Shown in pieces: positions 20,201 to 26,309 of a DNA stretch of 64,000 nucleotides. The stretch's first letter is position 1; each line of letters starts with the position of its first letter. Source of the DNA: Filimonas lacunae (GTDB taxonomy: Bacteria; Bacteroidota; Bacteroidia; Chitinophagales; Chitinophagaceae); the NCBI RefSeq assembly GCF_002355595.1, contig NZ_AP017422.1, positions 1,488,001 through 1,552,000 of the forward strand, in the 5' to 3' direction. The notes under the pieces were generated by a model. That model did no database searches. It saw nothing but the letters and a program-made list of their open reading frames with translations, and was not told the origin of the DNA. The position numbers were made by a program, and so were the translations under genes.

Positions 20201-22435
20201 AATGGTACTGCTTCCTTCAGCGTTACTGCTTCCGGATCAGGAAACATCACTTACCTGTGGCAGCTGGATAGAAAAGATGGCCTTGGCTTTATTGCCATCT
20301 CTGGCGCCAATGCGGCTACTTATAGCATTGCAGGCGCAACAGAAGCGATGACGGGTTATGCTTACAGATGTATAGTAAGCGGTACCTGTGCGCCAACAGA
20401 TACTTCCAACGCGGGTGTGCTGACGGTGCCGGTTGCCAGAATTGGCGACATTGGAACGCAGGTATTGTGTAATAACACCGTAACAACTGAAGTGCCTTTA
20501 CAAAGTTCAGTGCCGGGCACCAGCTATACCTGGGTGAACACGAACACCAGAATTGGCCTTGCTGCCAGCGGAACAGGTACTATTTCTTCGTTCACGGCTA
20601 TTAACCGTGGCGAACATCCTGATTCGTCTGTGGTGACTGTTACACCGGTAGCTTATGGTTGTAAGGGTGTTGCCAAATCGTTCAAGATTCTGGTGAATCC
20701 TTCTCCATTGTTGTCCAGTGCGGGTACAGAGCGCATTTGTAGCGGAGGTACGTTTAACTATACTGCTACCAGCGAAACCCAGGGAACCAGCTTTAACTGG
20801 AGCCGTGCGGTAGTAGCCGGTGTGCCTAATGTGGCTGCCAGCGGAAACGGTAATATCTCTGAAACATTAACCAATACCACTACCGCCCCAATAGAGGTAG
20901 TATATAATTATACGCTGGTAAGTAACAGCTGTAGCTTTACCCAACCGGTAACGCTGACGGTGAAACCTTTACCTGTAGCTGCTATCAGCGGCGACACTGC
21001 CTGTGCAGAATCGAAAGTGGTGCTGAGTGGTAGTTCTACCCTTACCGGATCTACGTTTGTATGGACTACTCCGGCAGGTAAAACAGCTACCGGCAGTGAG
21101 TTTATTATTGCGGGTGCAAAAGTGAGCGAAGGCGGCGTGTATACACTGGTAGCTACCAAAGATTACTGTTCATCAGTGCCGGTAACCTATAACCAGGTAG
21201 TGAAGCCATTACCAGGCTTAACGGTAGCAGGTGATACGAGTGTGTGTATTGGACAGAGCATTGTGTTGACTGCCAGTTCTGATATAGGTGCCGACAGGTA
21301 TGCATGGACTGGTCCGGCAGGATTCAGCAGCAACCAGCCAGGCTTTACTATTACCAATGTAACCACTTCCAATACAGGTAAATATAGCCTGGTAGCAGAG
21401 AAAGATGGTTGTTTGTCTAACACCAAAGTGGTAGCGGTTCAGGTAAATACTTATCCATCGGTATCTATCCAGCGCAGCAGCATTGCCTGTGAAAATGGTT
21501 CTGTATGGGTGAAAGCGATCTCCAGCCTGCCGTTATCTACTTATATATGGCAGGGACCTGGTGTAACCGGAACGGGTCAGGAAATGGTAATTAAACCAAT
21601 AACAGGCACTACCCTGAAAGTATATGTGGTGGTAAGTAAGAGTGGATGTGCTATTAAAGACAGCGTAGAATTTGCAGTGAAGAAGAGTCCGGCTGTAGCC
21701 GTTCCGCCAGTGGAAGATGTGTGTCAGAGCGTATCACCATTCAAAATTCCTGCTAATGAAGTAACAGGTATTGCGGGTTCTGGTGTGTTCAGCGGTGCGA
21801 GTGTAACAGCAGATGGTTTATTTACACCTACTATTGCAGCAGGTACTTACGTGATCACTTATACGTATACATCGAGCGAAGGTTGTGCCGACGCCAAGTC
21901 TATATCCTTCAAAGTGTACCCGATGCCGGGTGTAAATGCAGGTCCGGATAAAACCATGTATGCAGGTGCCAACACACGTTTAGACGGTAGCATTGCCGGA
22001 AACTATACCAGCTATACCTGGAGTTTACCGGGCGATACACTGTTAAACTACAATACATTGATGCCTACTGTAAGTCCTGAAATCAACACCTCTTATATCC
22101 TTTCTGCTGTAAACAGCTACGGATGTAAGGCGGTGGATACGGTGGATGTAACGGTGCTGCGCTTCCGTATTCCGAACTCCTTCTCGCCAAACGGTGACGG
22201 CTTTAATGATAACTGGAATATCCCGGGATTAAGCAAGTATCCGAACAGCAGGGTAGAGGTGTATAACCGTTGGGGTACCAAGTTATTCGTGAGCAAAGGG
22301 TATAATGAACCATGGGATGGTAAGTACAACGGCTCTTATGTTCCGGCTGCTACTTATTATTACCTGATTTACCTGAACGATGGAGAAAGCCTGAAGGAAA
22401 AACCAATAGCCGGTTGGATTGAAGTGATGAGATAA
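8240..22435 (+). CDS. Giant secreted Ig-repeat protein, IgGFc-binding-like head, type IX (CHU_C) sorting tail
   Basis: 4731 residues. Order: signal peptide 1-22 (cut after AEAQ); IgGFc-binding-like domain about 24-447; a PKD-like stretch to about 536; two Ig-like domains of another subtype to 704; 35 modules of 88-90 residues plus one divergent module (705-3881); two larger Ig domains to about 4065; several PKD/Ig domains; a CHU_C gliding-motility domain from about 4641 (FSPNGDGFND, YNRWG). CHU_C tails direct type IX secretion across the outer membrane. Each array module has a Cys-Trp-Cys spacing as in Ig folds. It is probably a long surface fibre for adhesion or gliding. The frame is intact over 14.2 kb and the composition is rich in Thr, Ala, Ser and Val. 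The binding target is unknown. The next gene starts 29 bases later and is probably co-transcribed. Confidence 0.92.
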   Translation: MRTRVVLLLLFVLSNFLPAEAQTDTAFWFAAPHVIGGDRRDTPIYIRVMPVGIAATIKVYCPANPAFTPITATIAAGSVSSIRLTDFKSMLVDSASNTILNRGIKIEASQMITAYYDESSERNPEIYALKGVNSLGTAFYIPGQRWRFNNTADNGTRKAYNAFDIVATEDNTVVTITPSRAIDGHAANVAFNVTLNKGQTYCCRASGQTVDDHLGSSTVVSNKPIAVTVVDDFVNLGGCSDAGGDQLVPVTIFGTEYAAVHGYIDESPYDRICVMATEDNTKVYLNGSTTVWKTLNKGQSEEYAFSGAPVYIKSDKAVSVMHVSGIGCELSYAVLPPLGACIGSKVVGIVRPGTYDCYLMLLVPVSPGIESSFSITTTAGTTAIAASNFASITGTTAWKYARVPLSTAIYPNGSFGKITSSLNVKFHAGIIYGKSGVGGSYGYFSNYAISPTVTPPNDTVFCNGTYTGDLKFTSTVNNSVFEWANDNTSIGLAAGGTGNIPSFYAVNPTDTIQYAHVSVVPRANDCDGIPRQFTIVVHPTPKLKVAATPKPVCVPSTVNITADSITAGSTAGMTLYYYTNRTATTTVANPKKIAVSGWYYIQGKSAAGCLSNIDSVRVTINDTPTVVITNPAAVCVGEKVDITKPAIVAGSTAGITFGYYTDPTSGVQYATPTAAPVGTYYIIGTNANGCTSTPMPVKVVEKTNATAADVSATAADVCIGSSATLKATSSLANPTFQWYSDAALTNLLATGASYNTPALNANTTYYISVSNADKCANKANAGGSVVAKVKQFATEADITTTNTSICSGASATLSVSSALTSPVFKWYRDKGLTDSIGTGTSYTATALTATTTYYVTVSNSLKCSNQAGAGDSVVVTVKPYATAADINAGDAKVCVNSTATLTASSSLASPVFNWYSDASLATFLATGASYTTAALSADKTYYVTVSNTATCANAANTGKAVAVTVKRYATAADITATAEDICKGTAPVLTATSSVTGAVFNWYSNAALTTFLGTGSPFSPAAISANTTYYVSVSGTDVCANKTNTGASVTVKVKDYATTADVSASAPAVCSGDASTITATSSLSGAVIKWYSNAALTDSIATGTTYTTPALTANTTYYVSVSNSAKCANQANAGASATVTVKPYATAADINTTNASICPGATAAALTVSSSTLTGATFKWYTDAALTNQVATGTSYTTPALTANTTYYVTVSSSAKCSNQPGAADSVVVTIKPVATDGDITASGASICSGSTAALTASSTMASPVFRWYSDASLSTASLLYTGATYGTAALTADKTYYVTVSNTATCANAANTGKPVTVTVKRYATAADITAAAADICKSTAPTLTATSSVTGAVFNWYSNAALTTFLGTGSPFTPAAISANTTYYVSVSGTDVCANKTNTGASVTVKVKDYATTADVSASAPAVCTGDASTVTATSSLSGAVFKWYSNAALTDSIGTGATYTTPGLTANTTYYVSVSNSAKCANQANAGASATVTVKPYATTADINTTNASICSGTTAALTVSSSTLTGATFKWYTDAALTNQVATGTSYTTPALTANTTYYVTVSSSAKCSNQPGAADSVVVTIKPFATAADITASGASICSGSTATLTAASTLTSPVYKWYSDASLSTASLLYTGASYTTAALTANRTYYVTVSGTEMCANVTSTGKAVDVIVKRYATAADITATAADICKGTSATLNASSTLDNPIFNWYTNATLTSLLGTGATVTTPALSANTTYYVTVSNADVCSNKSGAAATVTVITKDYAVAADITATATDVCSGNASVLSAKSSLASPVFTWYSNAALTDSIGTGATYTTAALTAAQTYYVKVSSTAKCDNKANAGALVTVKVKPYATAANITATGATVCMDTKATLSASSNLSSATIKWYRDAALTDSVGTGASFVTPVLKGDSTYYISVSNANTCGNLANTGAVAVAKVLPYATAADITANPAEICKNTTAVLSASSTLTNAVYKWYSNAALTTLVATNATYTTPVLSGNTTYYVSVSGAEKCANLANNGTAVTVKVKDYAVAGDITAIPDTICSGGTAVLSASSSLNSPLIKWYKSATLTDSVGVGETFTVSGLTATTTYYVGVSNADKCANLSGNGKAVQVKVNSFAIAADVTATVADICTGSNALITAKSTLANPTFTWYRNAALTDSIGTGATYTTSALTANTTYYVSVTNVDKCNNLANTGRAVTVTVKEYATPANISIAPVEVCEGTKAAITATSNLTGVTFKWYRDAALTDSVGVGAKYITNVLNADSTYYVSVSNTSVCSNQAGNGAAVTVKVKKYATAADITATAEDICKGTIAKLTATSSLAGASFKWFSNATMTVQVGIGDTYVTSALNVNTTYYVSVSNADKCSNLANTGAVVTVKVKPYATAADAITTPDTVCTGSTAVVSAASSLSSAMFTWYSNAALTDSIGTGATYSTPALTGNTTYYVSVSNADKCYNLANTGTPVVVKVNPYATATDVVATASDICTGSTAVLKATSALAGAAFTWYTDAALTDSVGTGASYTTSVLTAGTAYYVSVRNVNKCSNLANTGGVVTVKVKEYATAADVTVTSAAICTGSATVLRATSSLSAPTFKWYTNAALTDSVGIGATYTTPVLTTSKNYYVSVSNADKCKNEANAGAVAEVKVKPYATSADVTAVTDTVCTGSAATLTASSSLDAPTFKWYKSAGLADSVETGAVFVTPALTSDAIYYVSVSNADKCNNQATKATPVIVKVNAYATAANITVTTDTVCTGSSAVLSANSTLVNPTFTWYSNAALTDSVASGATYNSPVLTAGTTYYVSVSNIDRCNNLANTGKPVVVKVNEYATSADVNATAADICTGSQAVVKATSSLANPAFTWYSDAALSDSIGTGATYTSPVLSAGITYYVSVRNVDKCNNQANAGTPVTVKVKEYATATDVTALPDTICTGSKATLTATSSLANASFNWYTDAALSNRVFTGATYITPVLTAGTTYYVSVNNADKCNNLPNTALAVAVKVNTYAVAVDVVAANDTICKGTTATLTASSALDAAVFTWYTNAGLTDSVGTGATYTTPVLTAGTVYYIGVSNYDKCRNLANTGKVVLVKVNEYATSANVSASAADICTGSQAIVKATSNLANPTFTWYRDAALTDSITTGATYTTPVLTAGTTYYVSVSNIDRCNNLANAGTAVAVKVKEFATTADVSVVTDTVCKNTQATLTASSSLTSPIFKWYSNAALTDSVGTGATYVTPVLSNETTYYVSVGNADKCNNLANAGAVAVVKVNEYAVAADITVAADTVCKGAAAVLTATSNLANPAFTWYSNAALTNVVGTGATYTTPVLASNTTYYVSVSNVDKCKNLANSGASVVVKVNEFATAADIAVVADTVCTGSAATLIASSTLAAPVFTWYGNAALTDSVGAGPVYNTPVLAAGTTYYVSVKNLDKCNNLANTGKPVVVKVNEYATGADVSALADTICTGSTATVKASSSLGNPTFTWYSNAALTDSVATGVTYTTPVLTAGTTYYVSVRNVDKCNNLPNTGTAVTVKVKEYATTADVNALPDTICTGNTATLTAATSLPAATIKWYSNAALTNQVGVGVTYVTPALTANTTYYVSVSNVDKCNNQANAATVVDVRVNSYATGADLKVVTDTTCKGATATLTASSSLANPTFTWYTDAALTNAVGTGASFTTPALATHAIYYVSVSNIDKCNNKANTGVTAIVKVNDYATAANVSVAPDSICTGSSATLTAKSNLPGAAFKWYSNAALTNLLAEGATYTTPVLTANATYYVSVSNDQLCFNEANRGGVAQVVVKEYATSANIAVKDTTVCSGTSAALTATSTGVQNPVYTWYLQPGGQPLQSSTSEVYNTGAITAATTYYVTVKGTNLCEIAAVAAKPANVGIKTLPVITTQPKGVSSICEGRATGFSLVATGDNIKYQWQVNDNKGGGFVNIAGATSSSITLPVVTLDMSGYQYRCVVSNDCAEVFSNAIVLTVNAAPKIISDPKDAIVCENGTASFSVTASGSGNITYLWQLDRKDGLGFIAISGANAATYSIAGATEAMTGYAYRCIVSGTCAPTDTSNAGVLTVPVARIGDIGTQVLCNNTVTTEVPLQSSVPGTSYTWVNTNTRIGLAASGTGTISSFTAINRGEHPDSSVVTVTPVAYGCKGVAKSFKILVNPSPLLSSAGTERICSGGTFNYTATSETQGTSFNWSRAVVAGVPNVAASGNGNISETLTNTTTAPIEVVYNYTLVSNSCSFTQPVTLTVKPLPVAAISGDTACAESKVVLSGSSTLTGSTFVWTTPAGKTATGSEFIIAGAKVSEGGVYTLVATKDYCSSVPVTYNQVVKPLPGLTVAGDTSVCIGQSIVLTASSDIGADRYAWTGPAGFSSNQPGFTITNVTTSNTGKYSLVAEKDGCLSNTKVVAVQVNTYPSVSIQRSSIACENGSVWVKAISSLPLSTYIWQGPGVTGTGQEMVIKPITGTTLKVYVVVSKSGCAIKDSVEFAVKKSPAVAVPPVEDVCQSVSPFKIPANEVTGIAGSGVFSGASVTADGLFTPTIAAGTYVITYTYTSSEGCADAKSISFKVYPMPGVNAGPDKTMYAGANTRLDGSIAGNYTSYTWSLPGDTLLNYNTLMPTVSPEINTSYILSAVNSYGCKAVDTVDVTVLRFRIPNSFSPNGDGFNDNWNIPGLSKYPNSRVEVYNRWGTKLFVSKGYNEPWDGKYNGSYVPAATYYYLIYLNDGESLKEKPIAGWIEVMR
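10352..19882 (+). repeat. Array of 36 tandem Ig-like coding repeats (264-270 bp unit)
   Basis: Counting from the ATxADI/V start of each unit gives 35 regular units: 31 of 88, one of 89 and three of 90 residues. These sum to 3087 residues, exactly the 9261 bases from 10352 to 19612. A 36th, divergent unit (19613-19882) has a longer C-D loop. Constant positions are C14, the WY at about 34-35, TYYVSV near 60-65 and C71. All units stay in frame, and differences between close copies are often synonymous, which suggests selection on the protein. Confidence 0.95.
11144..13276 (+). repeat. Higher-order duplication: four-module block present twice
   Basis: Modules 4-7 (11144-12211, 1068 bases) and 8-11 (12212-13276, 1065 bases) match in order: 4 with 8, 5 with 9, 6 with 10, 7 with 11. 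Modules 7 and 11 share the inserted STASLLYTG loop not found elsewhere. Module 3 also resembles module 7 in its second half (TATCANAANTGK), so the block may extend one unit further back. The three-base difference is one residue in module 6. Confidence 0.85.
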
Positions 22436-22464
22436 TCATTATTTTCATCCAACAAAGGCCAAGT

Positions 22465-25296
22465 ATGAATATTTTCAACCGGTTGTTGGTAGTAATAGTA
22501 TTAGTTCTTTTTTTGAATGAGGATGTGCGGGCGCAGGTATTTGGTGGCAATGCTGCTTCGTTACGCTGGAAACAGATTAATACGGATACGGTTCGTATTG
22601 TGTTTCCAGAAGGACTGGACAGTGTTGCACAACGGGTAGCTGCGCTTACGCACCATATGCAGCTTACTAACTCGGCCACTTTGGGCGGGTTGAAGCGTAA
22701 GGTGAGCATTGTGCTGCAAAGCGGAACAACTTATTCTAACGGGTATGTAGGGTTAAGTCCTTATCGTAGTGAGTTTTTCCTGATGCCGCCACAAAGTGCA
22801 CTGGAGCTGGGGGCGCAAAGCTGGGCAGATAACCTGGCTATTCACGAATACAGACATATTGAACAATACAGTAATTTCAGACATGGGCTTTCACGGCTCA
22901 TGTCTTTTTTATTTGGTCAGGACGGTCAGGATTTAGCCAATTCAGCGGCAGTGCCCAACTGGTTTTTTGAAGGGGATGCTGTTTACAACGAAACCTTGCT
23001 GAGCAAACAGGGCAGGGGACGGTTACCTTACTTTTTTAATGGCTATAAGTCGCTGTTTTACGAAGGACGTGATTACAGCTACATGAAACTGCGCAATGGA
23101 TCGTACAGGGACTTTGTGCCCGATCATTACCGTTTAGGGTATTTGCTGGTAGCATATGGCCGGGAGAAATACGGCGACAGTTTATGGCTGCGTGTGACCC
23201 AGGACGCGGTGCGGTTTAAGCCGCTTTTGTACCCATTTCAGGGAGCGCTGAAAAAGCATACCGGTGTTTCTTACCGGCAGTTTGTGCAACAGGCTATGGA
23301 GTATTACCAGCAACAGTGGAAGGTAGAGCCAGACAGTTCGGTAAAATGGGTAACGAATACAGAACCGCGTAATGTGGTCAATTACCAGTTTCCTTACCTG
23401 GCTGGTGATGGTAGTGTTATTGCTTTAAAAAACTCCAACACACATATTCCTGGTTTTTACCGCCTGCAGCCCGATGGCCGGGAAGAGAAAATAGCCGTGC
23501 GGGACATTGCATATGATGACTACTTCTCTTATAATAATGACCGGATTGCCTATGCCGGGTATGAAGCGGATTTACGGTGGGGTAATAAGGAGTATAGCGA
23601 TATTCATGTGCTGGATGTGAAAAACGGGGAAACGCGCCGCCTTACCCATAAGGGAAGGTATTTTTCGCCTGATATTTCGCATGATGGCGGGCAGGTGGTG
23701 GCTACGGCTTATTCGGAAATGCAGCAATCGAGCCTGGTATGGCTGGATGCAGACGGGAAGGTGCTGCGTAGTGTGGAGGGAGAAAACGGGAAGGTGTATT
23801 CTTTTCCCAAGTTTTCGGGCGACGACCGTTTTGTATACTGGATAGAGCGGGATAAGGCAGGCAGGATGGCCATTCAGCGCCAGGCTGTTGCCGGTGGTGA
23901 CATTACGCCGGTGCTTCCTTATGCTAACCGTATTTTGAGCTACCCGGTGGTGCAGGGCGATACGTTGTTATACACTTGCAGCAATGATGGGAAGGATGAA
24001 ATATGGGCTTATGTAGAAAGCGCCGGAAAACATTACCGGGTGGCCAGCCATCGTACCGGTTTGTACCAGGCGGCTATGGGGGCTAACGGGCAGGTAGTAA
24101 GTTCGGTATTTACCAGTTCTGGTTTTCGGCTGGGGGCGGTTGCCGCCCAATGGCAACCTGTTGCCGCTGCCGACACCCTGGAAGAGTTGTATGTGAACAG
24201 GGTGAATAATTCTTTGTTTAACAATACTTTATCCGGAGTTACTTCCAGCAAATATCCCGTTACACGCTATCATAAATCTTTCCGTTTGCTGAACCTGCAC
24301 AGTTGGCAGCCGGATTATGACGACCCGGATTTTAAGTTCACCATTTATGGGGAAAATGTGCTGAATACGCTGCAAAGCCAGCTGTATTACCAGTATAATC
24401 GCACAGAAGGGTTTCATAAGGCAGGATACACAGGCGTATATGGTGGCTGGTATGTACAGCCTTTTATCGGGGCCAGCCATACCTGGAACCGGAATACCTA
24501 TTATAATAGAGATACCTCTTTTTACTGGCAGGAAAGCAATGTGAATGCGGGCCTGCAATTGCCGCTGAACCTGTCGGGCGGAAAGCAGTACCGGTATGTA
24601 ACCTTATCCTCTTCGTTTAATTTGCTGGACAGGCAGTGGACGGGCATAGGGGAGAAGCTACTGATTCCGTGGCCCACTGCCACCTACCTGGAAAGCCGCA
24701 TTCGTTATTCTTCCCAGATACAAACAGCGGCCCGGCAAATTTATCCGCATTGGGCGCATTCGTTATTGTTGCAATACAGAAATGTGCTGAACCCCTCGTT
24801 AAAAGGGCAGCAATGGCTGGCCAACGGCTACCTGTATCTGCCTGGTATTGGAGCTTCGCACAGCATTGTTTTAAACGGAGCCTACCAGGGAAGGGATACG
24901 ATGGTTACCAATTATACCAATGGGATTGTTTTTGAAAGTAACTTTCCTTTTTCACGTGGTTATCAGGGAGTTAGTTATCCCAGAATGTGGAAGCTGGGCG
25001 TGAATTATCATTTGCCGTTGTGCTTACCCGACTGGGGGCTGGCGCAGGTGGTATATTTTAAACGTGTACGTGCCAACCTGTTTTATGACATTACCGGTGG
25101 CAGAAGTTTACGTTATGGTACTACTACTCATTTTGCCAGTACCGGGGCCGAAATTTACTTTGACACCAAGTGGTGGAACCAGGAGGATGTGACCTTTGGA
25201 TTCCGGTATAGCCACCTGTTGAATGCGGAATACACTGGGGTTAAAAATTCGGGCAGGTGGGAAATTATCTGGCCGGTGAACCTGTTTGGAAGGTGA
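22465..25296 (+). CDS. Predicted surface metallopeptidase (MA-clan) with PD40 repeats and C-terminal beta-barrel-like region
   Basis: 943 residues with a signal peptide (about 1-24, ending VRAQ). Residues about 130-140 hold HEYRH, an HExxH zinc motif, and some 40 residues later WFFEGDAVYNE supplies the usual third ligand of gluzincins. Residues about 290-560 have TolB/PD40-like propeller repeats (SPDISHDGGQ, FPKFSGDDRF). The last 300 residues are rich in alternating aromatic strands and end in a basic/aromatic tail, like an outer-membrane barrel. The likely job is proteolysis or processing at the outer membrane. It follows the giant Ig gene by 29 bases, so it may act on that protein or share its regulation; this link is inference. 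Peptidase activity is likely because the ligands are all present. Confidence 0.78.
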   Translation: MNIFNRLLVVIVLVLFLNEDVRAQVFGGNAASLRWKQINTDTVRIVFPEGLDSVAQRVAALTHHMQLTNSATLGGLKRKVSIVLQSGTTYSNGYVGLSPYRSEFFLMPPQSALELGAQSWADNLAIHEYRHIEQYSNFRHGLSRLMSFLFGQDGQDLANSAAVPNWFFEGDAVYNETLLSKQGRGRLPYFFNGYKSLFYEGRDYSYMKLRNGSYRDFVPDHYRLGYLLVAYGREKYGDSLWLRVTQDAVRFKPLLYPFQGALKKHTGVSYRQFVQQAMEYYQQQWKVEPDSSVKWVTNTEPRNVVNYQFPYLAGDGSVIALKNSNTHIPGFYRLQPDGREEKIAVRDIAYDDYFSYNNDRIAYAGYEADLRWGNKEYSDIHVLDVKNGETRRLTHKGRYFSPDISHDGGQVVATAYSEMQQSSLVWLDADGKVLRSVEGENGKVYSFPKFSGDDRFVYWIERDKAGRMAIQRQAVAGGDITPVLPYANRILSYPVVQGDTLLYTCSNDGKDEIWAYVESAGKHYRVASHRTGLYQAAMGANGQVVSSVFTSSGFRLGAVAAQWQPVAAADTLEELYVNRVNNSLFNNTLSGVTSSKYPVTRYHKSFRLLNLHSWQPDYDDPDFKFTIYGENVLNTLQSQLYYQYNRTEGFHKAGYTGVYGGWYVQPFIGASHTWNRNTYYNRDTSFYWQESNVNAGLQLPLNLSGGKQYRYVTLSSSFNLLDRQWTGIGEKLLIPWPTATYLESRIRYSSQIQTAARQIYPHWAHSLLLQYRNVLNPSLKGQQWLANGYLYLPGIGASHSIVLNGAYQGRDTMVTNYTNGIVFESNFPFSRGYQGVSYPRMWKLGVNYHLPLCLPDWGLAQVVYFKRVRANLFYDITGGRSLRYGTTTHFASTGAEIYFDTKWWNQEDVTFGFRYSHLLNAEYTGVKNSGRWEIIWPVNLFGR

Positions 25297-25303
25297 TAAG
25301 GCC

Positions 25304-25311
25304 TATATTTG
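25304..25311 (+). promoter_or_regulatory. Upstream -7 element of the alpha ribosomal operon
   Basis: TATATTTG matches TAnnTTTG exactly, eight bases after the preceding stop. TTTG at 25285-25288 could be its -33 box, though the 15-base gap is short. It gives a leader of about 90 bases to infA. Confidence 0.45.
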
Positions 25312-25327
25312 CGACCGTTAAAGGGGA

Positions 25328-25350
25328 ATTTTTCGAGGGAAACGAAAAAT
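25328..25350 (+). other. Hairpin in the infA leader
   Basis: ATTTTTCG and CGAAAAAT form a perfect 8-bp stem with an AGGGAAA loop. It lies between the two candidate infA promoters and could end transcripts from the upstream gene or act as a leader element. Confidence 0.5.
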
Positions 25351-25385
25351 GTCTCTAATTATTTCTTTATTTCATTGCAAAATTC

Positions 25386-25393
25386 TATCTTTG
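25386..25393 (+). promoter_or_regulatory. Proximal -7 element for infA
   Basis: TATCTTTG is a perfect TAnnTTTG match, 16 bases before the infA ATG. Transcripts from here would have a leader of only about 10 bases and skip the upstream hairpin. Confidence 0.6.
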
Positions 25394-25409
25394 CGCTCCC
25401 AAAAATCAT

Positions 25410-25628
25410 ATGTCTAAACAATCATTGATCAAACAAGATGGTGTTATTTTAGAAGCTCTGAGCAACGCAATGTTCAGGGTGAAACTAGAAAATGGCCACG
25501 AAATACTGGCAACCATTTCCGGAAAGATGAGGATGCATTACATCAGAATTCTACCGGGCGATAAGGTAGGGGTTGAAATGAGTCCATATGATTTATCAAG
25601 AGGTAGAATTATATTCAGGTATAAATAA
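25410..25628 (+). CDS. infA: Translation initiation factor IF-1
   Basis: A 72-residue OB-fold protein, the normal length for IF-1. It begins [11 protein letters not shown] and has the family signatures [29 protein letters not shown] and the closing [15 protein letters not shown]. It binds the A site of the 30S subunit during initiation, with IF-2 and IF-3. It is the first gene of the alpha ribosomal cluster here, six bases before rpmJ. Two promoter boxes and a small hairpin lie directly upstream. In many bacteria secY and map precede infA; here the upstream gene is the surface peptidase. Confidence 0.98.
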   Translation: MSKQSLIKQDGVILEALSNAMFRVKLENGHEILATISGKMRMHYIRILPGDKVGVEMSPYDLSRGRIIFRYK

Positions 25629-25634
25629 TTGATC

Positions 25635-25751
25635 ATGAAAGTTAGAGCATCAGTTAAAAAACGTAGCGCCGACTGCAAAATTGTACGCAGAAAGGGCAAA
25701 TTGTACATCATTAACAAGAAGAACCCCCGCTACAAGCAACGTCAGGGATAA
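25635..25751 (+). CDS. rpmJ: 50S ribosomal protein L36 (zinc-ligand-poor form)
   Basis: A 38-residue protein, [14 protein letters not shown] at the start and PRYKQRQG at the end, as expected for L36 of the large subunit. The zinc-binding form has three cysteines and a histidine; here only C14 remains. The first cysteine position is occupied in the RSAD segment, the third lies in the INKKN segment, and the histidine is tyrosine (PRYKQ). It is thus a C-minus type that should fold without zinc. It sits six bases after infA and 31 before rpsM, in the usual order. Its small size makes it easy to overlook. Confidence 0.96.
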   Translation: MKVRASVKKRSADCKIVRRKGKLYIINKKNPRYKQRQG

Positions 25752-25782
25752 TTCAATCGTACATCTAAAATAGTATATAAAC

Positions 25783-26163
25783 ATGGCTCGTATTGCCGGT
25801 ATAGACTTACCAAAGAATAAAAGAGGCGAAATAGGCTTGACCTATATTTTCGGTATTGGTCGTACCACAGCCCAGTACATCTTAACCAAGGCAGCAATTG
25901 ACTGGAATAAGAAGGTACATGAGTGGAACGATGACGAACAGACAGCTATTCGTAACATTATCAATAGCGAATTTAAGGTAGAAGGCGCTCTGCGTAGCGA
26001 GGTGCAAATGAGCATCAAGCGTTTGCTGGATATCGCTTGTTACCGTGGTCTCCGTCACCGTAAAGGTTTACCTCTTCGTGGTCAGCGTACACGTACCAAT
26101 AGCCGTACTAGAAAAGGTAAGCGTAAAACAGTTGCCGGTAAGAAAAAGGCACCTAAGAAATAG
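25783..26163 (+). CDS. rpsM: 30S ribosomal protein S13
   Basis: 126 residues starting [21 protein letters not shown], the canonical opening. The helix-hairpin region [12 protein letters not shown] and the basic tail [21 protein letters not shown], which enters the 30S head and contacts tRNA, are both present. S13 forms bridges with L5 of the large subunit. It lies 31 bases after rpmJ. A 146-base spacer with possible RNA structure separates it from rpsK. Length is normal for the family. Confidence 0.98.
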   Translation: MARIAGIDLPKNKRGEIGLTYIFGIGRTTAQYILTKAAIDWNKKVHEWNDDEQTAIRNIINSEFKVEGALRSEVQMSIKRLLDIACYRGLRHRKGLPLRGQRTRTNSRTRKGKRKTVAGKKKAPKK

Positions 26164-26309
26164 TAAGCAATTACTGATTCTTTGTCCGGAATTCATCTGT
26201 AAAGGGAAAACCGGAATTGTTTCTTTGAAAGTTTTATACCAAGCCGCCGGATAGTTCCTTCGGGAAAAGCAGGGGCTACAATTTCAGAAGATTACCTCAA
26301 AAACAAGTT
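26164..26309 (+). other. Structured spacer between rpsM and rpsK
   Basis: No gene is seen in these 146 bases. A TTCC-TTCG-GGAA hairpin with a UUCG tetraloop lies at 26255-26266, next to a GC-rich stretch (GCCGCCGG). TCCGGAATT recurs partly inverted as ACCGGAATT. A leader or attenuator role is possible but unproven. Confidence 0.4.
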
